From a virus, in the IMG/VR virus record IMGVR_UViG_3300008954_000029, positions 20,663 through 84,662 of that record: 64,000 nucleotides of DNA. The stretch is one strand, 5' to 3'. The notes below the pieces were generated by a model. The model did not search any database, was not told the origin of the DNA, and saw nothing but the letters and a program-made list of their open reading frames with translations. Both the position numbers and the translations under genes were made by a program. Every line of letters starts with the position of its first letter. Within the stretch, counting starts at the first letter, position 1. This document shows, piece after piece, positions 47,367 to 56,462 of the stretch.

Positions 47367-48543
47367 ATCTTTTCATTTCTCCGAAGTTCTTTCCAATGCT
47401 AACATTTGTTCTGTACTCGCCAAGTTCGGTCGACGCGAACACCGATACCAGTTCGTGTAACAAACCGCGATCATCCAGCGACATGTCCAAAACCAAACTG
47501 TCGTGCATTGGAAAGGAAATAAATGTTTGCACTTCTTTTAGTATTTTATCAACTTTTACCATTTGTTTAAGCAATAAATCACTTGTTGTGCTCTGAATAA
47601 TATAATTCAACGCGTGGTGTTTGTCGCACGGAATCGTCCTACCAAAGAAGGTTGTCACTTCATCGCCAGTGAAATACTTCTCCACCACCGACTCACGGTC
47701 ATAAGTGCGATCCAATAGGCAATCTTTTGCTGCTGGATTGTACAACCACGCAAAGACTCTCTTCTTCGCCTCCTCTCGGGTCCCCATGCCTCGGAAAACG
47801 TTTTGGATGTTCCAATCGTGTAAGTCTTCTTGCGGCTGTTCTATTCCCGAGAGGGCCAAGAGGGTGCGCAACTCTGCCGCATTGAAATCTAGCTCAACAA
47901 AGCAATCATTCTTCGGTTTCAGGATCTTTCTATACGTCTTATCCATCGTCATGATGGGAAAACTGTTCTTCTTGGTTGAAAGTCGGCCTGTTTTGGTCCC
48001 GAAGAGGTTAAAATCAATATAATTGTTTGTCCGTGTCAATTTATTGACGAATTGACGCACTTTAAACTCATATAGGCGATCTTTTAGGGCATCTTCATCA
48101 ATATCAAGCTCATTTTGACGGATTTGGGCCAAAATAGCGCTCACATCCCTCAAAAAGTCGTAATTTTTGGGCTTTTCGTAAGTTTTCAGCACATATTTCG
48201 TTATTTCGTTCTTGATTTCGCAAAAATCCAACAAAAATCGCTGTGGAACAAGGTCGAAGAAGCAATTGTCGCTCAAAGAGACCTTCGATTCCCTGAAGGA
48301 GACCAGGAAAGCCTTTAACTTGGCACTTTTCTCATGCCAACCGTCCAGCAGATGTTCTGGGCACGCCTGATCAAGCGTCTGGCCGTTACAATACAGCCTA
48401 GCATACTCAATTTCGCAATCTCTCAGGAAGGACGCGTAGTCCCAAGTGCGTGTAAGGTCCTCGGGCAAGCTATCAAAGTGCAACTTGCCATCGACATACA
48501 CACCCACACAGGCACCTTTATCGTCTAAGGATTGAAAAATCAT
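47356..48543 (-). CDS. Family A DNA polymerase-like protein lacking exonuclease, altered motif C
   Basis: The 395-residue protein has polymerase-core landmarks: TGRLSTKKNSFP (183-196), motif A VELDFNAAELRTLLALSG (217-233, Asp219), an O-helix-like REEAKKRVFAWLYNP (256-270), LNYIIQSTTSDLL (312-324) and motif C FPMHDSLVLD (344-353). Pol I normally has HDE; here it is HDS, so the second carboxylate is missing. The N-terminal ~170 residues show no 3'-5' exonuclease motifs. With a C-family polymerase also present, this may be a repair or primer-processing enzyme, or a non-catalytic protein. Confidence 0.8.
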   Translation of the reverse strand: MIFQSLDDKGACVGVYVDGKLHFDSLPEDLTRTWDYASFLRDCEIEYARLYCNGQTLDQACPEHLLDGWHEKSAKLKAFLVSFRESKVSLSDNCFFDLVPQRFLLDFCEIKNEITKYVLKTYEKPKNYDFLRDVSAILAQIRQNELDIDEDALKDRLYEFKVRQFVNKLTRTNNYIDFNLFGTKTGRLSTKKNSFPIMTMDKTYRKILKPKNDCFVELDFNAAELRTLLALSGIEQPQEDLHDWNIQNVFRGMGTREEAKKRVFAWLYNPAAKDCLLDRTYDRESVVEKYFTGDEVTTFFGRTIPCDKHHALNYIIQSTTSDLLLKQMVKVDKILKEVQTFISFPMHDSLVLDMSLDDRGLLHELVSVFASTELGEYRTNVSIGKNFGEMKRYEV

Positions 48544-48559
48544 TAATACGTTCTTATAC

Positions 48560-49768
48560 TCAGGGCTCTTCCGTTAGATTCGGTTCCCAGGACCACCATC
48601 GGTTAGGGGTTAGATCTATGACCTTCTTGTTTATCCTCTTGACGACTTCTCGTTGCCCCAATGTCGGAAGTAGCTTGAGCATCTGTCTAATCATAACCTT
48701 TCTTCTAGGCTCTGTCAAGGGAATTCCTACCTCCCTGAGCCTTAGGTTGAAATAAGTTTGGACCCAATAAGAATCAGTATACTTGTTGTTGTAGTGTTGT
48801 GCGTCCAACATTTCTCTCGGTAATAATTGTGTATCGATTGTTGGACTATTTTTACAAAACTGTGTAGTCTTCCTAGTATACCTCGGATACCTGTCATAAA
48901 AGGCCTCGTAAGAAACTTTGAAGAACTTTTTCAACAAATTTATGTCACTATTATACACAAGATCGTAGTGTGTGTCAAATATATTCGAAGCAGACCCGGG
49001 CTTAAAATGAACTCCGTAGCTAGTTGCATACTTTTGCATAAAGGGGCTGGATAAGTCCGCGACGAAGCGCCATGGCGCATTCTTGTCTATCATAAAACCA
49101 TACTCTTGCGCAGTTTTGCGAATCAATTCGAAGTTCGGATCATCTATCCAAGAGCGCTTTTTGGTCTTGTCGTCAGCATGGCTTTCGATATCCACCTCTA
49201 TCATCAGACCTCCGATGTTCGGAATGGCATACTTGGATAGCACGAAAGAACTCTTGTTTATTGGCACAAAAGGAACTCTCTCATACAAGTACCTCAGGTA
49301 ATTCTTCATATACAAATCGAAGTTCATTATCTCATCCGCCCTATTCTTTGCCAAGATGTAGGTTTCAACAAAAGTCTTATCAAGGATTTCCAAATATTGA
49401 TAATAAGTATTCGTCGCACTCTCTGCGGCTCTTGTTATTTGCATGGGTGCATAGACAGAACCACGAGTATCAACATTGCCATAGGCGACACCTCTGCGTA
49501 GTGCATCACTCATAGCGACAAAAGCATCAGTTACAAAATTCACAGCAAAGTAGGTGCCGTTCAACGATGGCAATTGTGTCATCACTGACGGTTTTGGTGT
49601 TGCAGCATTCTCCACCCTGTCTATCTTGCCGTACAGGGGCTTGTCATACCACAGATCCAAACTCCTTGGGCCGGTGGTTGGAAATGCCTTATCCTTGTAC
49701 AACTTACGAAGAATGAATGTTTCTTCAGTTCCAAGGTCGTTTGTGGCGGTTGTCAAAATTTCTGCCAT
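48560..49768 (-). CDS. Probable structural/baseplate protein, 402 aa
   Basis: I do not recognise the family. Composition is Tyr- and Asn-rich with mixed strands, e.g. YFAVNFVTDAFVAMSDALRR and IGGLMIEVDIESHADD. It starts 2 bp after the 822-residue gene and ends before the PolA gene, at the end of the tail-gene block, so a baseplate or fibre-associated role is inferred from place only. Confidence 0.55.
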   Translation of the reverse strand: MAEILTTATNDLGTEETFILRKLYKDKAFPTTGPRSLDLWYDKPLYGKIDRVENAATPKPSVMTQLPSLNGTYFAVNFVTDAFVAMSDALRRGVAYGNVDTRGSVYAPMQITRAAESATNTYYQYLEILDKTFVETYILAKNRADEIMNFDLYMKNYLRYLYERVPFVPINKSSFVLSKYAIPNIGGLMIEVDIESHADDKTKKRSWIDDPNFELIRKTAQEYGFMIDKNAPWRFVADLSSPFMQKYATSYGVHFKPGSASNIFDTHYDLVYNSDINLLKKFFKVSYEAFYDRYPRYTRKTTQFCKNSPTIDTQLLPREMLDAQHYNNKYTDSYWVQTYFNLRLREVGIPLTEPRRKVMIRQMLKLLPTLGQREVVKRINKKVIDLTPNRWWSWEPNLTEEP

Positions 49769-49770
49769 AA

Positions 49771-52239
49771 TTATTCACCTTCATCTTCGACAACATCTGC
49801 CATGCGGTCTCTGAACGGCCTGGCGATCCTATAATCCGTGGACATCAAGTCCTCATCGGGATCGATAGAACTCTCCAATGGCATATGCCCGACTTCAAGT
49901 GGTACTGTCATCATCCCTCCGCCGGCCGCCCTGGCCTCGCGGAAGCCCACAACAGTCGGGGAGGCCTCCTCCGACGCGTCCTCGGTCTTGCCGAAGGTCT
50001 GCCAAGCACACTTCAAAGTGGTTGTGTATCCCCTATCTACACCAAATTCTGAGGTGACTGTTATTATATCGTAATAACCTCCCAGGCCAAGCAGTCTGGC
50101 CGTGGACGTACGACTCCTAAGACTCCCAAACCCAATCAAAGTTGGGTTAAGGTAAAGTTTTTGGCCGGGGCGAAACAAGAAAGAAGAGCCAATCAAATTG
50201 ATAGTGGCGTCGTATTTGTCCCTTAACTGACCTTCTTCTGCATCTTGCGAAGTCATCCTGGCTGCCCGCAGGTGAGGAATGTCTGTTTTAGAAAAATTGA
50301 TTGACTTTAAAATACCGCGGTCCGACCCCAAATGAAAATGGTAAATACCATCTTCCATGTCTTTCCCAACGAGGGTTGGGTCTCGGGAGACGGGTATCTC
50401 AACCGAGGCAAAGACCACAACGTATGGTTTCAACCCCGTTATTTCTTTCTTTCCGTCGAGAGACCTAACTAACTTCAACCTGTCGCCAGAATCTAGATCA
50501 ATCGTCTTAGTCGTCGAGGAGAGCGGACTAGCCAAGAAAGTTTGAATTCCTACCCGATTTCTGAATTTTAGTTTTTTATCAACACCCATGAACTCCCCAA
50601 GCGCAGCGAGGACTAGCTCGGACGTTGTGGAATTCAGAAAGCTCATGAAAGAATATGAATCCAGATTCCTTTTTCTAATATTCCTCTCAAACCAAACCTC
50701 AAAAGACTTCAAAGATATCGGAACGTCCGCCAGATTAATAATCCCCGATTCATACTTATCACCAACCTTCTTCTTGTATGTGAGGGGCCCGAGAATGACC
50801 TCAAAATCATCAAGCCCCTCCCTCTGGGCTTGGCCGGTCTCTTCAAAGTTAGACTCTATAATTTCTTTTGCAACCTGCACAAGATCTCCAAAATAAACAT
50901 AGGTCATTCTTGTGTTGCCTTTAGCCAAGGGCTTCGGGTCTGCCAGATTCATCCTCCTAGCAGTGGCGCCAAACGAACTTGCAAGCCCACTAGCAGTGGC
51001 GGCGCTTGCTGCGCGCGTCGTGGGGGTGTCTGAAGTAGGCACTGTAGTGGAGATACTAAACTCCTCTCCTCTTGCAAATTTCTCAACTTGGTCAGGCGTT
51101 AAGTCAATTATACGAATTCTGCTTTCGCCGGAGCGGGGAAGATAAAGTCTGTTTATTATCTGGGCATACTTTTGGGCTCTCAGTGGCTTTTTTAATTTTT
51201 CAACCCTTTCTTTAAGTTCTGTTATTGATTTTTGGACCTTCTCCTTGGCCTCTTTATCGTCTTCATCGAGACTTTCGCCTTCTTCTGATCTTGCCTCAAC
51301 TGCCTCCTCCAGACTATTGATGCGCTCTTGAAATTTGTTTTCCTCCGTTACTTTTAAAAGGTCATACGCCCGGGTGTCAGAAAACGCTCTTTCAAGGGCG
51401 CCCTGGTAATTACACAAAAGCACACCAGTACCATCTTGATTAAAATCAATACGATGATCAAGGAGATGTAGATAAATAAATTCTTGACTTTCCCTTAAAA
51501 CATCTTTCAACTTTTTATCAACAAGCTTCCCCTCTGGAACTGCCCAGCCGACTTGTGCCATCAACCTGAAACCAAAACGATTTGTTATTCTAGAGTAGGG
51601 AATTTCATCTCCTCTACTATCGTGTGTTTTAGCCGGGTTCTTCGTTCTTCTTAAAATCAACTCTATGTAGTCATGGTGTGAGGGGTCCTCTTGTATTGAC
51701 TGGGAGGCCAGCATTTCTATATTTTGAAAGAAGATCTCCAAGTCACACTTAACCAGGGCTCCCTCAGCCGGGTTTGTCCCCTGGGTCTCCACAGAAAAAC
51801 TTCTTATTCCAACGCCATCGCCGCGGCCCAAGCGACTTTCAGAGATAGATCCGATATCAGAATTGGTCTTATCTTCAAACTTCAGCTCAACTACTTTGTC
51901 TTTTTTTGATTTGTCACTCCCAGAATAAACCAAAAATAATCTAATGGTTGGAACAAGGGCGGCAATTTGGTACGGTTTAATTTGTAAAAATTGGTCAATC
52001 TCATCCCTTGTGGAGCGCCTCAACAGTTTGTTTAATAAAACTGCCGGTTCATTGGTTTTGACTCTCTTGATACTTTCATAATCAATGCCACTATTCTCAT
52101 TCGCAAAAAACTCCAAGTTTTGGAGGAGAAAGTTTTGAACGGCGGTGCGACGGGAGAGGGAGCGCTTAGCTGCGATGTCAGCTTCGTGGCGCTTGGCGGC
52201 TTCGAGTTGTTCGTGACTGGGAGTAAAAGGCATCACCAT
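49771..52239 (-). CDS. Probable baseplate/tail hub structural protein, 822 aa
   Basis: Start taken at the ATG at 52239 with GAGGT 8 bp upstream; an ATG at 52305 would overlap the LysM gene by 56 bp. A central coiled-coil (INSLEEAVEARSEEGESLDE) is flanked by beta-rich domains. The C-terminal part contains PGQKLYLNPTLIGFGSL, then LGLGGYYDIITVTSEF, a layout I associate with tail-hub and baseplate proteins. It sits between the gp53-like gene and the 402-residue gene. A precise T4 equivalent cannot be assigned. Confidence 0.6.
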   Translation of the reverse strand: MVMPFTPSHEQLEAAKRHEADIAAKRSLSRRTAVQNFLLQNLEFFANENSGIDYESIKRVKTNEPAVLLNKLLRRSTRDEIDQFLQIKPYQIAALVPTIRLFLVYSGSDKSKKDKVVELKFEDKTNSDIGSISESRLGRGDGVGIRSFSVETQGTNPAEGALVKCDLEIFFQNIEMLASQSIQEDPSHHDYIELILRRTKNPAKTHDSRGDEIPYSRITNRFGFRLMAQVGWAVPEGKLVDKKLKDVLRESQEFIYLHLLDHRIDFNQDGTGVLLCNYQGALERAFSDTRAYDLLKVTEENKFQERINSLEEAVEARSEEGESLDEDDKEAKEKVQKSITELKERVEKLKKPLRAQKYAQIINRLYLPRSGESRIRIIDLTPDQVEKFARGEEFSISTTVPTSDTPTTRAASAATASGLASSFGATARRMNLADPKPLAKGNTRMTYVYFGDLVQVAKEIIESNFEETGQAQREGLDDFEVILGPLTYKKKVGDKYESGIINLADVPISLKSFEVWFERNIRKRNLDSYSFMSFLNSTTSELVLAALGEFMGVDKKLKFRNRVGIQTFLASPLSSTTKTIDLDSGDRLKLVRSLDGKKEITGLKPYVVVFASVEIPVSRDPTLVGKDMEDGIYHFHLGSDRGILKSINFSKTDIPHLRAARMTSQDAEEGQLRDKYDATINLIGSSFLFRPGQKLYLNPTLIGFGSLRSRTSTARLLGLGGYYDIITVTSEFGVDRGYTTTLKCAWQTFGKTEDASEEASPTVVGFREARAAGGGMMTVPLEVGHMPLESSIDPDEDLMSTDYRIARPFRDRMADVVEDEGE

Positions 52240-52249
52240 TGGTATTACC

Positions 52250-52591
52250 TCATACTCCCAGCATCCCAAGCACTCTTTCGAGAGGTAATGGGATCTGTAA
52301 ACCATCGCCTAACTTTAAGTGATGTTCTGTGGGCGTCTGATTGAACCAAGCAATAACCCACCAAAGCCTTGGATCACCATAGTGCTGCTGAGCTAACTTG
52401 TAAAACCTATCTCCCGTCTTCCAAACATGGCCGATCATTTCCAAGGTCATTATTTGTTCTGTGGTCGGGTGTTTTAATGTACCAGTCCTGTATTGTTTTA
52501 TGAAATTGATGTTCCTTTTTATAAAGAAATCTTCATAAAGTTCATTATCGTTTCTGGCTATCTTTCTATTATCGTATCTCGTTATTGGCAT
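52250..52591 (-). CDS. Baseplate wedge protein with LysM domain (gp53-like)
   Basis: The 113-residue protein has an N-terminal ~50 residues followed by a LysM-type segment: HVWKTGDRFYKLAQQHYGDP then WWVIAWFNQTPT and LGDGLQIPLP. T4 gp53, which joins baseplate wedges, has the same N-terminal extension plus LysM-like fold. Length is half of T4 gp53. It lies between two tail genes. Confidence 0.75.
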   Translation of the reverse strand: MPITRYDNRKIARNDNELYEDFFIKRNINFIKQYRTGTLKHPTTEQIMTLEMIGHVWKTGDRFYKLAQQHYGDPRLWWVIAWFNQTPTEHHLKLGDGLQIPLPLERVLGMLGV

Positions 52592-52596
52592 CTCCG

Positions 52597-53298
52597 TTAA
52601 CTACCTCCCGTCACGGCGGTCGTGAGCGCCTCGCTGACCTTTATGTTGTTGCTAACATTGGTAGGGTCGGGCTCCCCTATGTTAAGATCAGCGCCATGTG
52701 GGAAGCCCTCTGCTCGCAATTCGGCCTCGCCATCGGGTGCAGATCTCCACCCAAGATCATGAGTGTGGAAAACATGAAAAGTGGCCTGAATGGAGATTGT
52801 CTGCGGATACATCTTGCCGTCTTGAAGGTGCACGCCAGAGTCAAGATCGGGCGTGTATCTGTAACCCGCCAAGCGACCAACAAGTCCTTCTGCGGCACCT
52901 TTCGAGGCCTCCGCGCCGTGGGCGGTGGGTTGTGAAACCAGATTAGAAAACCTCATTCGAAGAATCGGAGCGCTTGTAATAGAGTTAGCGTTACCGTAGT
53001 CTCCATAAACGGGGTAAAGAAAATTAGCCAACCTGCCTGCCCTGGCGAGATTCTCTTTGGCATCCTCCAAGGAAAATGAAACAACGTCCCATTCCATCTC
53101 TATGATTCTCTTGGTGCCTTGAAAAGTCTCAATGGGATCCATCCTACCATAAACCTCCTCGCTGCTCCAATTGGATTCAAAATTGTCAGAAAAGGAATTC
53201 AACATCCCCTTAAAACGCACAGACTTGCCAGATGGAACGTGCTGAATGTAAATCCACAGATTGTTTTTGTCAGCGTATCCTGTTGTAACATCTGCCAT
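52597..53298 (-). CDS. Probable tail tube initiator/baseplate protein, 233 aa
   Basis: The N-terminus (NLWIYIQHVPSGKSVRFKG, FSDNFESNWSSEEVYGRMDP, IETFQGTKRIIEMEWDVVSF) has the shape of tail-tube-cap or baseplate-tube-junction proteins of T4-like phages (gp48/gp54 type), which are related to tail tube proteins. It directly follows the tape measure gene, as expected. Exact equivalence is not certain. Confidence 0.6.
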   Translation of the reverse strand: MADVTTGYADKNNLWIYIQHVPSGKSVRFKGMLNSFSDNFESNWSSEEVYGRMDPIETFQGTKRIIEMEWDVVSFSLEDAKENLARAGRLANFLYPVYGDYGNANSITSAPILRMRFSNLVSQPTAHGAEASKGAAEGLVGRLAGYRYTPDLDSGVHLQDGKMYPQTISIQATFHVFHTHDLGWRSAPDGEAELRAEGFPHGADLNIGEPDPTNVSNNIKVSEALTTAVTGGS

Positions 53299-53310
53299 TA
53301 CTTATCTCCT

Positions 53311-55758
53311 TCAGCTTGCTACGAAATCTGATCTAACGTTTTTCTGACGGTCGATGGCGGCAATTGTGGTCTTCGCGAACTGCCTTTCATCAACCTTGAG
53401 GGTCACGTGCAAATCCCTATCCTGAGCGGCGAGGGCGCGGCCGGTTGCGGATCCGCCGATGGCGGCGGCTGAGGCGGCCCTTGGAACTCTTTCGATTTTG
53501 CCAGAACTGGTGGGACGGTCCGTGTCGAAGGGGCTCGGCCCGGGGCTGGCGCGCCTGGGGGACACGACTGCAGTGGGCCCACCAAGCAAATCATCATCAG
53601 GGCCTGAATTGAATACACTGTAGGCTCCGGCTCCGGCGAGGCCCAATCCCAGGCCGCCGATGGCCCAACCGACAGGACCAAGAGCGGCAAGAGCGGCCAC
53701 GATACCCATGGTTTTGGCGAGCGCTGCAACCTTTGCTATAATGCCGCCGATTGCAGTAAGGCCCGCGAAGAGGCCGAGCGCCTGAGCCGTAGCGCTGTCA
53801 AAAGATTCCCCTATCTGGTTCACGATGGCCACGCCGGCGCCTAGGCCGGCGGTGGCGATCACTACCGGGGTGAGGACCTTGGCAAACTTGGCGAGGGCGG
53901 CTGTGCTTCTTCCAATGGTTGCGGGCGCAGCAGGTGCGAGGGGCGACACTGGGGCGGTGGGCCGGGGCGAGGGGGCGGCAGTCAGCGCTGTCCAAGCGGC
54001 CTCGGCACCTGCACGGCCTCCGCCTGCTCGCGAGGCCACGGTCTGTGCCGCAGTGAGCCTTCCTAGGCTACCTGCAGTGATGTTCGCCTGAGTATTCATG
54101 GCGGCCATAGAAGTTGTGGCCGTGGCGATGTTGCGAGTCATCTCCAGTGCGGAGAGGGCGACGGCCTTGAGGGCCTTGACCTTTTTAACAGCGAACGCGC
54201 CGGAGACGGCCAGGATCGCTGGAACTAGAAGACCAAACATCGCCTCGTTCGCCCTGAAGATAAAATTAATAAAAGAATGAAACATCTCCAGTGGCACCCT
54301 CATCGATGTAGTGAACATTCTAAAGGTGTGAGACAACTTTTCAACAATAGTCTGCGTTGCTCTGATTCTTTCCTCAGTCTCTTCCTTGGTCAAGCCAGAA
54401 GCACCAAGGGCGCCTCCAAACCTATCCATGTCCCCGGTAAGCATCTTTGTTGCAGTCGCTATGTCGCTGACCCCAAGAGCGTTAGCGACTGCTAGCTTTT
54501 CGAAACGGTTCATTACATCAAACTGGCGTCCAGAGAGAGCAATTGCCTCACGCACCATCCGGAGGCGCTCTGCCTCATCAGCCATCAGCAACTCTGTACT
54601 GTTGAGTAAATCACCGCCAAGTATTGTGTTGAGTTTGCCGGCAGCTTGCGCGGCGCCTTCAAATGTATCAAACTGCCCCATTGTTTGAAGCAATTGTCCA
54701 ACCTCGACACCTAAGGAGCGGGAAGCGACTTGAACTTTCTTAAAGATGTCAGGAGCATCTTTCCCAAACTTGGCCAAGACTGGCATTGCGGCGTTGAAAT
54801 TTTCCGTGACCTGCTCAATTGGTAAGCTCATTTGGATGGCCATATCAGCAAGGGAACTCGTCAATCCCATTGACTGCTCTTCGGTCATCCCCAAGACCAG
54901 CATGGCATTTTCCATGGTCTGCGCAGTCAATTGAACCGAAACACCCAGCTCTTGCATTCGAGCAGCAGTGTTGGCCAATCTCGTCTGCAAGCTAGGAGCA
55001 GCGTCTCGAAACGTTGTCACGTTTGTGAGGAGTGCTCCGAATGCTGCGCCGGCCTCTTGTGTGCTGATACCAAGCCCAATGTGATCTCTTTCAATGCCAA
55101 CCAACTGTTCACTGTATTCGCCCATTGTCGAAGTTGCTTTGTTGAATGATGCAATTGCCTCATCCTGCTCGCGGGCTAGTAGGACCATGGACTGCCCAAC
55201 CTTCTGGAGCATTGAGCCAAAGATGTTCATGGAGTTGGTTGCGTCCGATAACGCACCCGTGAATTGCCTCATTCTGTCTGTGGCGCCGTCAGCACTTATT
55301 CCAGCCACGGTAAAGCCACCGACGAGCGTCTCCTTCCACTGGTCACCGACGCCAGTTAAGGCTTTGACCATGTTTCTAGTCTGGGCGCCTGCAGCCTCGA
55401 CTGCACGGACAGCTTCTTTTTGTAGTTTTAGACCTTTCTCAAGCTTGACTAGTTCCTTGATCCCCAGCTTATCGCCTTCAGCTTGAGTTTGGACTTTCTT
55501 TCTTTCAATGTCGAGGAGCTTTTCCCCGAGTTCGACCTCTAGTCGCCTCTGTTCATTAGATAAAAAAGACGCTCTTAACTTCTCGTTAGCACCCTCCGCC
55601 GCTTCCTTCTCGACCTTCAAGCCTTCGATTTTTATCTTTAGCTCTTTTGCTCTCTCTTCTGTTGTCTTTTTCGCTAATTCGAGGATGTCTTTGAGGGCTG
55701 CGGCGGACTCTGGGTCGAGCGTGCCGGGATCGTTATTGTTGTTATCGCCATCAGCCAT
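53311..55758 (-). CDS. Tail tape measure protein
   Basis: The 815-residue protein starts with a long charged coiled coil (residues 20-110, KTTEERAKELKIKIEGLKVE). Helical regions rich in Ala, Met and Gln follow (MQELGVSVQLTAQTMENAML), with several hydrophobic stretches (LVPAILAVSGAFAV, IVAALAALGPVGWAIGGLGL) typical of the ends of tape measure proteins, and a Pro/Ser-rich C-terminus. It lies downstream of the tail tube and chaperone-like genes. It sets tail length; at about 0.15 nm per residue this would be near 120 nm, a rule-of-thumb estimate. Confidence 0.85.
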   Translation of the reverse strand: MADGDNNNNDPGTLDPESAAALKDILELAKKTTEERAKELKIKIEGLKVEKEAAEGANEKLRASFLSNEQRRLEVELGEKLLDIERKKVQTQAEGDKLGIKELVKLEKGLKLQKEAVRAVEAAGAQTRNMVKALTGVGDQWKETLVGGFTVAGISADGATDRMRQFTGALSDATNSMNIFGSMLQKVGQSMVLLAREQDEAIASFNKATSTMGEYSEQLVGIERDHIGLGISTQEAGAAFGALLTNVTTFRDAAPSLQTRLANTAARMQELGVSVQLTAQTMENAMLVLGMTEEQSMGLTSSLADMAIQMSLPIEQVTENFNAAMPVLAKFGKDAPDIFKKVQVASRSLGVEVGQLLQTMGQFDTFEGAAQAAGKLNTILGGDLLNSTELLMADEAERLRMVREAIALSGRQFDVMNRFEKLAVANALGVSDIATATKMLTGDMDRFGGALGASGLTKEETEERIRATQTIVEKLSHTFRMFTTSMRVPLEMFHSFINFIFRANEAMFGLLVPAILAVSGAFAVKKVKALKAVALSALEMTRNIATATTSMAAMNTQANITAGSLGRLTAAQTVASRAGGGRAGAEAAWTALTAAPSPRPTAPVSPLAPAAPATIGRSTAALAKFAKVLTPVVIATAGLGAGVAIVNQIGESFDSATAQALGLFAGLTAIGGIIAKVAALAKTMGIVAALAALGPVGWAIGGLGLGLAGAGAYSVFNSGPDDDLLGGPTAVVSPRRASPGPSPFDTDRPTSSGKIERVPRAASAAAIGGSATGRALAAQDRDLHVTLKVDERQFAKTTIAAIDRQKNVRSDFVAS

Positions 55759-55769
55759 AAGCTAGTTTC

Positions 55770-56105
55770 CTATTTAAAGGGCCACTTCAAGCCTGTGGAT
55801 CTTTCAAAATCTCTCACGGCCCTATCTAACTTGTACTTGCTAGCATAAGTTGATTCGTGATTGAGGCCATGCCGGTTAAAGTCGGACATGTATTTCTTTT
55901 CTCCACTGAGTGCTCTGACAAACTTTCTGACATCGGTATCTCTACCGCGAACACTAACTGGAACCTCATACCCTTGAGTTATCGCCTTAAGCAACATACC
56001 GACTGCTGCTCCGAACTGACCCAGGTAATCTTCATTAATCTCGCCTTTCTTGGCGACACTTAGGTCAATTTCGATTGGTGCCAAATCCTTGTTAGTATCG
56101 TCCAT
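55770..56105 (-). CDS. Hypothetical protein upstream of tape measure, 111 aa
   Basis: The ATG at 56105 is preceded by GGAG at 10 bp and is preferred over a GTG at 56126. The product has IEIDLSVAKKGEINEDYLGQ, then a helix LGQFGAAVGMLLKAITQGYE and a Lys/Arg-rich end. It may be a tail assembly chaperone by position, directly upstream of the tape measure, but no family is recognised. On the coding strand a TATAAATA sits at 56151-56165 and TATATAAGG nearer the gene, possible promoter elements. Confidence 0.55.
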   Translation of the reverse strand: MDDTNKDLAPIEIDLSVAKKGEINEDYLGQFGAAVGMLLKAITQGYEVPVSVRGRDTDVRKFVRALSGEKKYMSDFNRHGLNHESTYASKYKLDRAVRDFERSTGLKWPFK

Positions 56106-56201
56106 AAGTACAGGTCTCCAAAACACCTTATATACAAAGCTTCGAAATAATTAGTATTTATAAAAATAAATGTAGAAGAAGCGCATGCGCAAGAGGCAGA
56201 A

Positions 56202-56462
56202 TTATCTGCGGCCGCTCGCTTTCTTGATTGCTTCCTTTTCTTGTTCGTTTTCGTCCTGGATTTGTTGTCGCAACCTTTCCAGAAACCACCTACGAATAAC
56301 AACAGGGAGGTTGTATGCTTCAGTGAAATCCCAATTACCGTGATACTTTAGAAGAAAGAACTCTTCGTAAACACCCCTGATATAATCGTCACTTAACCCA
56401 AAAGAAGTCCGCTGTGAACGGAACCTCCATTTTTTGTTCCAGTTCACAATTGGAGCATTCAA
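56202..56462 (-). CDS. gp51-like small tail protein, possibly made by +1 frameshift
   Basis: The 86-residue frame overlaps the end of the gp26-like gene by 74 bp in the +1 phase. Only TTG/GTG codons without ribosome site (56462, 56447) could start it. The product YIRGVYEEFFLLKYHGNWDF, then EAYNLPVVIRRWFLERLRQQ, resembles the small protein that accompanies gp26 in T4-like phages (gp51-like). Before the gp26 stop the coding strand reads TTC TTT TGG, where a +1 slip on TTT-T would enter this frame. It could thus be a C-terminal extension, as in tail assembly chaperones. Confidence 0.55.
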   Translation of the reverse strand: MNAPIVNWNKKWRFRSQRTSFGLSDDYIRGVYEEFFLLKYHGNWDFTEAYNLPVVIRRWFLERLRQQIQDENEQEKEAIKKASGRR

